This document shows positions 35,571 to 46,996 of a stretch of 64,000 nt of DNA, one piece after another. The notes below the pieces were generated by a model, which was not told the origin of the DNA, did no database searches, and saw nothing but the letters and a program-made list of their open reading frames with translations. The DNA lies in NCBI GenBank assembly GCA_014871385.1, contig CM026433.1, positions 14,387,985 through 14,451,984 of the forward strand, in the 5' to 3' direction. Made by a program: the position numbers and the translations under genes. Source of the DNA: Ceratodon purpureus (taxonomy: Eukaryota; Streptophyta; Bryopsida; Pseudoditrichales; Ditrichaceae). Position 1 is the stretch's first letter. Every line of letters begins with the position of its first letter.

Positions 35571-38500
35571 TAAAATATGTTGTTTTAATGCGTACTTTAA
35601 TTAGGATGTGATCTTTAAGAGAATTTATTATTTCATGCAATATGCAATCTTAGATCTTATTATATTGTTAGACATTATCATTATTTAATAAATCAATTGA
35701 AAAAATTCTACCATGTTTGAATTTTTTGATAATTTTTAAATATATTCTTCAACTATGACTACCATTACACATAAAATCATGTAATAAATATCATCCATCA
35801 TTTTACTTTTGCAGCTCTTTCGACATCTTGAAACAGAATTATCGTATTTCAAATGTGGTGTTGCACATCTATTTTGTAAGAATCTAGTTTCTAGGTGAAT
35901 ATCAGATTAATCATATCATAATTTGAGTTTATAGAATTAATTTAATGAGCTTTTAATCTTAAACATATGAATGAAAAAATTGTCATTTTAAGCACAAAAT
36001 AGAAATTCTACCAAATTTTATAAAAACAATTCAATTCCTCCAATGTAACATCCTTTAAAATTTGATCTTTTAATAGCCTTACACCCAAAGACTAATTAAA
36101 AATCCTAACCTTTAATTGAATTTTGTTAAAAAAACAAAATTCATCTCAGAGTCATCAATTTTTCTTTTTAATAAAATGAAGTATAGTTTCAATATTAATA
36201 TGAAAAGCATGCATTGAAAGATTTTATAGATTTTTACTTAATCTTTCAAAATAAAGAATTTGTGAAGTTTTTTGATAAATAATTCTCAAATACTAGGAAA
36301 TATTACAAATATTGCAGAAATCGTCAAAGATTAAAGCCTCTTTGTGGGTGTTGGGAGAAACAGTACAACACACAAGTGCTTCATTGACTCTTTGTGAAAA
36401 AAATGAAGGCAACAACTATAATATTGTTGATTGTTTTGAAAAATTCCTTAACAAGATAATGATAGAGGTAATACATCAATTATAAAACATTATTTGAAAT
36501 GATGATATATTAATCCATCTTCTCTATAAATTAAAAAGCATTGTAATACAAATGTTAACTACCAAGTTTCAATGTTATATAGTTGTCTACAATGCATTTC
36601 AGAAGTACTTTAAAAAATACAAAATGAAAAAAATAATTATTTATGATATAAACTAATAATATATAGTATTTATACATTTTAAATAAGTAAAGTAATAAAT
36701 TAAATATCAATATAAACTATGAATATTATACATAATAATTTTACAAATAATGTTCAAATTTGACTATATATCATGGAAGGATAATATTCTAGCAGTATAT
36801 TTATAGTTGTGATTTATCAAAATAGGAAGAAAAAACATCAAAGGCAGAAAATTGTAAAGGTATAAATTTGCGACTTTACTCTTGAGAATCCAATTTCTAT
36901 TTGAGAGTATAATTAATCTATTCAAATTTTCCAAAGAATTATAATTTATTTAAAATATCATATCAAGTTATGAAAATTCATCTTTTCACAATAATTTATT
37001 AAATATGAAATAAATTCATATGTGAATTTTTGCAGGGCTGGATGTGATGCTAGCTCAATTAAAGTCAAATATTTTTGGATGCTCGCTAATGTTTGTGATA
37101 TTTTTTCTTTCGATTTGGAATACAAATCATAAACTCTTCAAGGAATTTACTTTCAGAAATATTGTATCAAATACATAATCTATTTTCATTTGAAAGACTA
37201 CATTTTGTCATTGTTGCTATTTGATTGTTTAAAATTCTTGTCATATCATTTGTCACTCTCATTTTAAACAAATATACCCTATTAAAAAAATTATAGTATT
37301 GTAATTTTATAAAAATACTAGTCTAGATATTTTAATGAGTATAATTATATAAACTTAATTTAAGTATAGACATCTGAATGATATTTAAAATGGTTGCTGT
37401 AGGATACCAATTACTAATGGAAAATTTAATCTTCTACTACAACAAGTTAAGTCTTTTAAAGAGTATTTTTTTTTTTTAAATTGAAAAAAAATTCAATTAT
37501 TTTTAAAACATATTTTTAAATTTAAATTATCGTTTTTCTTTTATAAAATAATCATATATAATATTAATTTTGAATTTCAAAATACAATAAATACTAAACA
37601 AACAATGAACGATTTAAGAGAGAGTCGGATTAGTATCCAAAGATTTCATTCAAATCTGAAAATAAATTATCACTCTATCATTTTCAAAAATCAAGATTAT
37701 ATCACTCTATCGTCAACATCATTTTTGAATTTACCTATTTTTAGACCTTGAAATATTTATGGAATTTTGTATTTTTAATTTTTTTTCTATTTTTATGGAT
37801 GTTAAATATTATACTCAAGACTTTTCTTCTTATTATTCCACATTTATGCAATATTCTAAACATCTAGATCTTTTCAAGTTATTAGGTTTTGCTACGAATA
37901 CATACACCTATAGCTTTAAGACATCCACCTAATTAATCTTAAAATCACTTTGATTTTTTTAATAGATATCAGGAGTTTTGCTTGAATCTATTAAAGTTTT
38001 TTATGTGATATAGTTAAAAGGTATAAGAAAAATTTGGTGGTCTCTCCATTTTTGATATATAGAAACTTGATGGTCATAAAAAACTAGTTTTGATGTCATT
38101 TCATTATTAAAAAGTATTTTTCTTTAGAGACTATCAAGTTTTATTTCCATTATGTCCACTAATTATTTAAATGAAAAAAACAGAAAGTTTTCTTCAATCA
38201 AAAATCATGGTATCTTAGTCAAATATTGGATGGATCTAAGTAAAATCTATTGTGACATAAAATTCCACAAATACTGTAAAATCATTTATATTAAAACTAT
38301 ATAAAACTATTGTGTGTTTTTCATTGTTATCTTTATAAATTACATTCACGATTTAATCTGTGACGGTATTATGTTTTTGACAAACACGTGCACATGTTGT
38401 TGCAGGCGATATGTTTGAATGAGCATCAAAACTTTGGTAATCCATATAATATCATTGTAACTTTAAATGGAGAAGGTAGTCTGAATACTAAAACTCTTTA

Positions 38501-41090
38501 AATTTCTTTTTAAAAAATAAACAAATACAGGTTATTGTATTATATATGGAGGAAAAAAATATTTTTAAAAAATTCAAGAAATTTTGAACTATTTTCCATA
38601 TTTCTATGTAGTAACCTTTTTTTGGCATAAAAAAATGAGTTAAAAATTTAGAAAATATTCAAATTGAACAGAAATAATGTTGGTTGATGAGATAATTCAA
38701 GTATTTTTATGATTATATCTAATTATAAAAATCTAAATAAATTCAATAATGTAAATCAAATATTACTATTTATTTATTTCTACATACATTTAATCAAATG
38801 TTGTGCTAAATACGATACAAAATGAATGCGAAATTATTCATCATTCTTAAACAATTCCGGAATGAGGTCAGATTTGTAAAATTTTGATATTATACATTGT
38901 AGACGTTAAAAAAATTAAAGTGCTTTTGTAATATCAAATGATTTTAATTTTACACTTTATTTGAAATCTTGTTTTTATTGAATTTATCATGGGTTACTTT
39001 TTATTATCAATAAAATTATAAAATGAGATGGCGATTAGATGGACTGTCTCATTTTTTAAATCATGATAGAAGAAATCTAATGAAGTCATGTAATCATTTG
39101 TAAACATTAATAAGTCCAACATCAATAACATTGCATCATGTTTTGAACACTATTAAAAAATCAATAAATATATTAAAATCTCATAATTTCTTTTAATTTT
39201 CTTTCATGTAGTAATACATTATTGCCTTTGAAGTACCATAGATGTAACTAGATGGGAGATATGAAGATTCAATATATAGAGTCTTACAAAAAATTCATTA
39301 CATGTGATACAATTCAAATTTCAACCTATGAGTCTCCATAGATATAGACGATTATAATATTCAATATCTAGTGATATATATCTAAAATGTAGTTATTGGC
39401 ATTCAATAATTAGAATTTTATTTTGAATTCTTTCCCAATCAGATGGATTTTGAATTCTAAAAGACTTTAATTTCAAATGAGCATCACCGCTTCTCATAAA
39501 AAACACTTCTCATAAAAAAATACTTTTAAACTATCAAATCTAAACCAAGAATATAAGAACCAAAGCGAAAGTTTTCTTTGCATCCTCAATTAAAAGATCA
39601 CTTAATTCTTTCATTTTTTATGGAAATCAAGGTCTTCAGAGGCCTGGATGTATTTTGGAGTGCAATCAATAAATAAAGGGTAAAAAATGAGATCCATCCG
39701 TATAAATGTGTAGTCTCTTTAGAATACATATTAGTGGCCAAACATGGGTGAAATTTAATGTATAAACCAGAGTATTATAATGTCCCAAATTGGGTGTACT
39801 ACACAACATATACATGACGTTTGTGCATTCTTCTAGAATCAACGACCAAACGAGCTAGACTCAGGCAAAACACATGGAATCGATGTTGTTAAGACTTTGA
39901 AGATCTATCCAACAACACCATGAGCGTTGCATTTGGAGCACTTTTGAGCATTTCAAGAAATTCATTGCCATATATAATTAGCTCTAGCAGGCGCATTAGA
40001 AGTCCAAATGCATCCCTATTTTGTGCAGTAGATCCAACACACATTTGTCCTTCGGCGTTGTTTTCTACAATTTTGCTATTTCTATTTCGATCTTACTCAA
40101 TTATGGAATAACCACACCACAACAACCATATTTGACTGATTAGTCATGAAAGAGTTAAGACTCCTAGAGAATCACAGATAAAAAGTTTCAATATATTTAA
40201 CGGTACGGATTAGAAGATTATAGAATTTGAACTAACACACATTGTTTTTTTGTCCTTTCCAAAGAAGGTTGTTAGACTTGAACTTCTCTTTGTATCAAAT
40301 TCTTGCACTAAATAAGTTGGAGGTTTTCTACTATTATAGTATAAGTGAGGTTATATTCTTGTTTATCAAGTTTATGAGTACCAAATGATGTAGCATTGTG
40401 AAAAAAATTGTGAAAAAGAACATGGATTCATATTATTGCTAATATTCATTTTATTTTTTTGATAAGCCACCATTTTTAGAATATGTATTTTGCCTTTAGG
40501 CTATATTTACCCTCCTAAAAAAACACTAGGCAAATGTATCAAGATGGCCAATTTAGGACTATGGCCAATTAGGGATAAATATCATCCCAAAAATATATTA
40601 GGGTTCAACAAATTATAAAAATTTATGGATATGTCCAAAAACTATCTTTGGATGTAAAAAATGTTATCAAAGTTTTACATAAAAAATATTATAAAAAAAC
40701 AAAACTCTCCTATTCTACTACCCAAATTGCCACAACTCATAGATTGAAACTAGTGTCTTGATTTGACATCCAATCCAACAGTTATTCAACACTGTAGTTT
40801 TAAACAAATTCCGTTTATAAAAGCAGTGCAATAGTTCCAATCTCTGTGATTAATTGTGTACCAAATTTCCATGTATTTGTTTTATACTAAGCATTGCAAT
40901 TTTGTAGGCCCATGAGTCACTGGTGACTGTAGTCGTAAATACCCAACAGGAGTTAAGTTAGTACTCTTCTAATAATAATAAAAGCCCAAAGAAAATAAAG
41001 AATAAGAATAACAATGGTAGTGGGTGGAATAGTGTGAGTAATAATGGTAATAATAATATGGGATGATGAGAGCAGCACAGTATATAAACA
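35571..41090. other. Right half of AT-rich island, no gene
   Basis: About 5.5 kb of very AT-rich sequence with no supported exon on either strand. The only ORF of note (39920-40111) is short and featureless. No terminal repeats that would delimit the whole island were found by eye. The composition begins to return to normal near 40.9-41.1 kb. Confidence 0.6.
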
Positions 41091-42604
41091 TACTAATTTG
41101 CAGCATAATCTGAAGGCACTATGATTCGTCGTTGGACATGGTCAATACAGTAAGTTAGTAGGCCTGCCTGGATTCGGGCGCATAGAGGTCCAGCCAATGA
41201 ACAGCCGTTCGGCACGTCACAAGTTACAACTCCCCCCCCCCCCGCTATTCTTATAAATAATAAAAAAGACGAGCAACACACGAAAGACGGTGCCAGCATC
41301 ATACACGAAAAACACAACTACAGTAAGTTACTACTACATACGAAAACACCTACGACCACTCCCACTCCCACTCCCGAATGGGAAAGCTCCACGGTCACCG
41401 AAGCCCACGGATACCCACACACAATACCAGCACAGCAGAGCACAGCAGAGCACAGCACAGCACCCAAAACAAACACACATACATACATACATACCCCCAA
41501 AACCAACACTACACCAGTCACACCAATTCTAAACGAAAATAAACACTTGTCCTAAAAAAACCGACACACACTTCAAATGGGAAACGACAACTTCACCATC
41601 TCTGGTGATTGGCGGCTTTAGGGAAAATGACGAGTGACGGGGTTAGGAAGGAGTGACGGGGATAGGAAGGAGTGACGGGGATAGGAAGGAGTGACGGGGT
41701 TGGGGGAATATTGCGGGCAGCCAAGAGCCTGGCTGGCTGGCTGGGCTGGGGCCATGGCAGTGGGGGAGAGAGAGGGAGAGGCGGAAGGCGGGACCTCAAT
41801 TGTGCGGAAGACGGGAGACACGAGTGTGGGAGTGTGGGAGTGTGGGAGTGTGGGACTCGGGCGATGTTGTTTTGTCGGCGCATGCGCGTCATTGTGACAG
41901 GCTCATCTTGCACTTCCTCATAGCTTATGCCCCAAATTTCCATCACCCGGGGACATTTCGCTCATCCGGCGCTCCACCAAGAGGACTAGTACTTACTCAC
42001 TGGGCCACACAGACAGTCTAGGGTTTGCTCGTACCACGGTGAGCCGGGTCGAGGCTGCTTTTGGTATGCAGGTGTTGTTGGGTTCTTCGCGTTGTGTTTT
42101 TTCGGGTGGTGTTGTTGTTGGGTTGGGATTCCGTCTGGGAGACTTGCGTTTCAAGGTCGATCGGTGACGTGGGATTATTTTCTAGGGTTCTGGGCACTGG
42201 TTGGGTATGATAGAATACATCTCTCTCTCTCTCATGTTTCTTCAGAGGTTGTACAGAAGATTCAGGAGATTTGGAGGCTGTGATGGATGGTGGGCAGTTC
42301 ATAAGAGTGTCGAGGACGTGTATTTTAGGGTGAAGGAATTTTTTTGTCGTCAAAGTAGATCGTCGTTAGAAAGACCTAAAGATCTGCTTCCATGTGCTGG
42401 ATTATGAACCTTATGGAGCTAGGAGCACGATATTTAGAGCAGCCCTCGAGGAGTTTTGTGGCTCTGTGTGTATGTTGTGGGTGAAGGTTTTACAAGGGTT
42501 ATCTCTTGCAGAGAGTCGTTTTCTTGGTGTGGGAAGTTTGGAGTTCTGATTTTGTGTTTCTGTGGTTTGTGTTACTTTGTAGTTTTGAGTTCTGAGCGTC
42601 AGCT
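41091..42604. promoter_or_regulatory. Upstream region of YIF1
   Basis: No coding exon is supported. Simple repeats include a C-run at 41229-41243, agcacagc repeats around 41431-41462, catac repeats (about 41478-41496), a gagtgacgggg-type repeat (about 41629-41700) and gtgggagtgtgg repeats (about 41826-41853). A (ct)n tract at about 42222-42232 lies in the likely 5' leader. The region probably includes the YIF1 promoter and a leader, possibly with a 5'-untranslated intron. Confidence 0.45.
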
Positions 42605-43925
42605 ATGGCCTGGCAACCGGGCCCTGGCTTTGATCAGTATGGTGGGCAGCCAGGGATGCAGCCGGGGATGCAACCGGGGATGCAACCAGGGATGCACCAG
42701 GCAGGGATGCAAGGTCCTACCGGGCCGATGAATCCGTTGAATGATGTCTTCTATGGTGCCGGCTCTGGCTTGCTGGGTACTTACTTGGGAAACAGCAAAG
42801 ATTATGTGCAGAGCAACGTAAGTTGGGCTTTTGGCTTGTTCACCCCAGATTGCAGGCATTGGTGTTGTTGTTTTAGTGTGTTGAAGATGAAGGATAATTG
42901 TTTAGAAAGAGACCCCGAATTTTATTTCTGTGCGCTGGTTGGTGAACTTGTGGGTAACAGGTTAGCAGATATTTGGCAACTCACGACATTCAGTACTACT
43001 TTCAAGTGACTGACCAATATGTAAAGAACAAGCTCAAAGTGGTTCTCTGCCCCTTCCTTCACAAGGTACTCTCCTCCCTCATTATACCGTGTCATTTCGA
43101 CGATACTTCACTTTCTTCTATTGCAAGTCAAGAGGATTCTGGACATGTTCTTTATAATATTAATCGAAAACTAATACTGGTTTTGTCAACTCTAATCTGC
43201 ACAGGGCCATTGGACCAGAATAGCAGAGCAAGTGGCAGGGGGTTTGAAATATAAGCCTCCTCGTCATGACATCAATGCTCCAGATCTCTATCTTCCTCTT
43301 ATGGCTTTTGCAACTTACATTATGCTCTCTGGCTTTGCGCTGGGGCAGGCGGGCAAGTATGTAACATTGCACCTTTCCTATGTGTGCCTTACCTTCTTCA
43401 GTCTGAATGAAGGAATCATATTTTTCCTTTTTGCTGTCACTCAGGACCACATTGTTGGAGTAGTCCAGTGTTTTGGTTTGAGTCATTGAGCCTGCATCCA
43501 CTTCCATGACGCTCATTTGCACTTGCTCGTCTTGCTTGTGTTGCAGGTTCAAACCAGATGTGATGAGTGGATTAGCTACTAAAGCAACAGTCGGGTGGTG
43601 TGTAGAAACGCTAATTTTGAAGGCTCTCGGGTGGGCTTTAGGAAGCGGAGATGCTCCGACATTAGATATTGTAGCGTATGGGGGTTACACGTTCATCGGA
43701 GTTTCTTTGTCTGTGTTCGCACGTATGTTTTCCACGTATGCTTTCTACATCACATGGTTCTACACAAGTCTCTGCATGGCGAGCTTCCTGGTGAGAACGA
43801 TGAAACGCTTGTTGTTCGCGGAGGCAAGGAGGTATGACAGAGATTCAACTCGACACCATTACCTTCTTCTTCTCATGGCTGTTGCCCAATTCCCTTTGTT
43901 TTACTGGTTAGTACATGTGAGATAG
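42605..43925 (+). CDS. YIF1: YIF1 family ER-Golgi membrane protein (4 exons, complete)
   Basis: Exons 42605-42817, 42961-43065, 43205-43356 and 43547-43925 join in phase (849 nt, 282 residues). After a Gly/Met/Gln/Pro-rich N-terminus with four GMQP-like units, the cytosolic core reads [43 protein letters not shown], and [20 protein letters not shown], which is diagnostic for YIF1. Five hydrophobic segments follow, the last ending at [16 protein letters not shown]1 proteins partner with YIP1 and Rab GTPases in ER-to-Golgi vesicle transport. Length is close to animal and yeast homologues (around 290-315). All introns are short GT-AG. The start is the first ATG before the conserved core. Confidence 0.95.
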
Positions 43926-44750
43926 GATCAGCTTGGCACCTTGTATAATACAACCTTTTGTAACTCCAATAAGACTACTCCGTTATTCAATTATAGTACA
44001 TTTAATTTGTTGAAGGACAATATTCCGGCTTGTGTTCTGTTCGTGTTCTTTGCATATGGTGCTCCATTCCATTTTGATATCATTTTTCACTTGAAGCTTG
44101 CCGTTGTCTGGTGCATGGTGACTTGTTTCTCGTTTCCTTTCTGTTTGCGATTGGCTTTTTTTTTTTTTTTTTTTTTTTCCCCGTTCCGTTTTCACTGGTG
44201 TATCTATGTTGCTTGCCTTGGTTCCTTGACTCCATGTGCGTGTAAACATGTTTGTAAAGCGTCTATTTTGTATGCCTGGATCTCAACCAATGGAGGGAAG
44301 CTGACACCTTGAAGAATACATTTTTTAATTTATACATCAAATTTACAGTAAGACTGGTTTTGAAAATCTTTTATCAAATCATTAGTAGTTGTTTGACGAT
44401 TGATTTTGTCTTCAAGAACTCAATAATCAGCTAGTTTGAGCTATCAATTAGTAAATCTTGTCCTTCCATCTAGTCTTTTTTCCTAAATTCTGCTAAAACT
44501 GGAACTGAATTAATGTATGTTCCCACCTGGCATTAGAGGTGGACTTACAAGGGTTTTGCATCCTTAAAAAAGTGTGTTTTCACCTACATTTTTTAGTAAT
44601 TACCAATTTTACATAGATGTATACATGGCACACTTTAAAGAATGGATATTAGCAAACATTAAGGACAAAAAATATTTGAGCAATAATAGGTAATTGTTAA
44701 TGGAGCACCAAAATAGGTAATATTATCTTGTTTTGAACACTAAAAACAAT
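43926..44750. other. 3' region of YIF1 and intergenic DNA
   Basis: Follows the YIF1 stop codon and probably contains its 3' untranslated region. It has a T-run of about 23 bases at 44157-44179. The ORF at 43941-44312 reads across this homopolymer and has no domain. Nothing else is supported. Confidence 0.5.
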
Positions 44751-45230
44751 CTTAGGCCCAATTTATACTTGGGGCCGGATTGAGGATTGGCCCAAACTCT
44801 TCAAATTTCAACCAATAGGATTGCTCGATTTTTTCAAATCAGGCTCAAGGGTTTTATACTAAGGCCGGTCCCAATGATCAACATTTCCTACATGACAGCT
44901 TATGTGGCAGTAATTTGGCGCCAAATCTTTGGGCCCAACAAAGTAATCCTTTCTCCTAACCCCCTTTGTGAAAATTTGCATTACAAATCAACGCACCTCC
45001 CGTCGCAAAATAGTCCGGACAGTTGGCATTTCGGGCTATTCGGGTGGAATTCCCGCCCCGAGTAAAAGCCCGCTACGCACGAAAGTCCGGGGTGGATTAA
45101 AGCTTTTGGGAAGCAGCCCGTAAAAGAGTTACTTCTGAAATCCCAGATCCCATGTTCAAACCCTCTCCGCCGTGCATGCATTATCCTCAACTGAAGTGCG
45201 GTCACACTACAAGATTTTTTAAAACCACGT
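44751..45230. mobile_element. Possible truncated relative of the Harbinger-like MITE
   Basis: The segment starting at about 44752 (ttaggcccaatttatacttggggccgg) resembles the left terminus of the MITE at 1151 (taagggccgatttacatctgggggccgg) at most positions. No matching inverted end was found nearby, so it may be a decayed or truncated copy, or a different family with similar ends. Confidence 0.35.
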
Positions 45231-45405
45231 AATTTCGCATTAGAGTTGAACTCTCGACGTGTTAGAAACGAGTTGAATGCCCTAGATAAGGTTCATTCTC
45301 GATCCCGTTTCTTTGTCCCGGGCACAATACTTACAATATTTTAAGATAGACAGTGGGGCACGAGGGTTATGTAGGGTGAGCCCCTTCCGGTCGGGGCTCC
45401 CGCGA

Positions 45406-45484
45406 TGGTAGGTTCCCTTTACGAACGGGTCGGGCTACGGCCAATCCCTTTGCAACGAGGAACCTCCCATCGCGTGGGCCCCTC
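45406..45484. repeat. GC-rich hairpin
   Basis: cgcgatggtaggttcc (about 45410-45425) and ggaacctcccatcgcg (about 45459-45474) are complementary along nearly their full length, separated by about 33 bp. The stem sits in a GC-rich segment (gagccccttccggtcggggc is another small stem just before it). It resembles neither a tRNA nor a terminator. Confidence 0.7.
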
Positions 45485-45767
45485 CTGAGAGGACCTCGCC
45501 TGCACATGCTGTATTTTCGTGGCGTGTGCTAGCGGCCTTCAACAGAAATCATCCAGCTCTGTTGGCCTTGCCGGCGGTTGTCTCCCGCCCTTGAAGAGCA
45601 ACACCAGACCTAGACCCTAAACCAGCAACGCCACTTGCAGGGTGCCCACCTGCCATGGCGGCTGGCAGAGTTCAAACTGATCATGTGCGTGAGACCACTG
45701 TGGACCAATTTCAAAGAAAAAAGGCACCACTACAGTACATTGTAGTTTAGAATTGAACTACTGAAGT

Positions 45768-45990
45768 AGAGTTCAAATGAACTACTTGAGCACAGTTTAA
45801 ATCATACCACGTTATATAAAAGAAGCCATTAAAGCTCTCATCATTACAAGAAGAACGCCTTGATCGACGTTCTGATCGATTTTCATGTTGATCTGGTACT
45901 AAACTGGTGAATCACTAGACTCGCAGGCAACAGCAGGTAGTTGTAAGAAATTCGTGAGTATTTTGAGAGGTGCGGAATTGAAATAAAAAG
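45768..45990 (+). promoter_or_regulatory. First copy of duplicated TATA promoter and leader
   Basis: A TATA box tatataaa lies at 45813-45820, followed by a leader that recurs about 450 bp downstream. The leader includes gttctgatcga, tcatgttgatctgg, gtgaatcactagactcgcag and a gaggtgcggaattga block. Here the copy runs into a tandem repeat instead of the ORF, so it is an orphan promoter. Confidence 0.7.
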
Positions 45991-46009
45991 GTCTAAAACA
46001 CTATCTTTC

Positions 46010-46215
46010 AATCTTCATGGTTGAAACACTATCCCAACCTGGTTGAAACACTATCTTTCAAGCCAATTGAAACACTATCTTTCAACCCAATTGAAACACT
46101 GTCTTTCAACCTGGTTGAAACACTGTCCCAACCCACGATAGTGTTTCAACATAGTGATTCAACACTGCTTTGGACGAGCAGAGTTTCAACATAGTGATTC
46201 AACACTGCTTCAACA
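46010..46215. repeat. Tandem repeat of ttgaaacactatctttcaa units
   Basis: Five degenerate units of about 24 bp (ttgaaacactatctttcaac) are followed by an inverted version, gatagtgtttcaac. Then comes a second tandem pair, agtttcaacatagtgattcaacactgctt (two copies). The units are internally palindromic (ttgaaa…tttcaa). The block lies exactly between the two copies of the duplicated promoter. Confidence 0.8.
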
Positions 46216-46221
46216 CGAGCA

Positions 46222-46456
46222 GAGTTCAAACGAACTACTTGAGCAAAGTTTGAATCATACCCCTATATAAAGGAAGCCAGTAAAGCTCTGATCATCACAA
46301 GAGGAACGCCAAGTTTTGTCTAGCTTCCATCGATGTTCTGATCGACTTTCATGTTGATCTGGTCCTAATCTGGTGAATCACTAGACTCGCAGGCAGCAGC
46401 AGCAGCTAGTTATAAGATTATCGTGAGTATTTTGGGAGGTGCGGAATTGATCGATC
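46222..46456 (+). promoter_or_regulatory. Second copy of the duplicated TATA promoter and leader, upstream of the nuclease-like ORF
   Basis: tatataaa is at 46264-46271, about 190 bp before the ATG at 46457. Sequence from gagttcaa at 46222 to gaggtgcggaattga near 46450 matches the first copy with scattered differences and small indels. This supports a real TATA-driven transcript starting in this leader. Confidence 0.7.
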
Positions 46457-46996
46457 ATGATCAATCGGCCGCCGGCACCGCTTCCAATGGGGGCAGAATG
46501 GCTGAACGCATTGCCGCAAGGACCAGGATGGACGCCACCAGCGGCGTTCGCAGCGCAACCCGTGAGAGAAGTGCACTTCAGGACGGTGCAAGGACGGACA
46601 TCGAGGCAGAATACGCAGGTCGTGGAGTGGCTGTATGCGTCGGTGAGCGCGGGGCATCTGGGGCGAGGGACAGCGACCAACGCCCAGGTGCGGACTTGGG
46701 TGCAGCAGGAAGTTGGGCGACCCAGAGACGACGCCGGGCACATCATCGGAAACAACCAGGGAGGGCTGGGAACCGTGCAGTAGAATATCTTCCCGCAGAA
46801 TGGAAACTTCAATCGTGGTGTCTTCAGCCGCGACGTGGAGCAGATGATCCGTACCGCTGCCAACCTTGGTCAGGTACGGATCTGGTTCCGCTTCAATTAC
46901 ACCAATGCGGCTGAGCCTGGTCGACCGACCAATTTTCGCTTCTTCATTCTCTTCCCCAACGGTATGGCGATGAACAACGACCTCCTAAACCCATGA
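46457..46996 (+). pseudogene. DNA/RNA non-specific nuclease-like gene interrupted by one in-frame stop
   Basis: From ATG 46457 the frame stays coding to a stop at 46994-46996 (180 codons), broken only by TAG at 46781-46783 (codon 109). Before the stop lies RPRDDAGHIIGNNQGG (His at codon 95), and directly after it NIFPQNGNFNRG. Together these resemble the GH…gG…N-lvPQ…N-R pattern of bacterial-type DNA/RNA non-specific endonucleases (beta-beta-alpha metal finger), often found as toxin C-termini. The stop falls between the His motif and the conserved Asn. There is no intron and no signal peptide. Possible readings are a recent pseudogene or a polymorphic null allele. A bacterial origin by transfer is plausible but unproven. 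Confidence 0.65.

Noticed and set aside
43941..44312. 123-codon ORF after YIF1
   Set aside because: Runs through a T homopolymer (translated as a Phe run) and follows the YIF1 stop; it is 3' untranslated region.
45100..45180. tRNA-like fragment (gttcaaaccc)
   Set aside because: Resembles a T-arm, but no acceptor or anticodon stem can be folded around it.
46423..46914. 163-codon ORF overlapping the nuclease-like gene
   Set aside because: Different frame with no motif. The nuclease-like frame has the His and PQ motifs on both sides of its stop.
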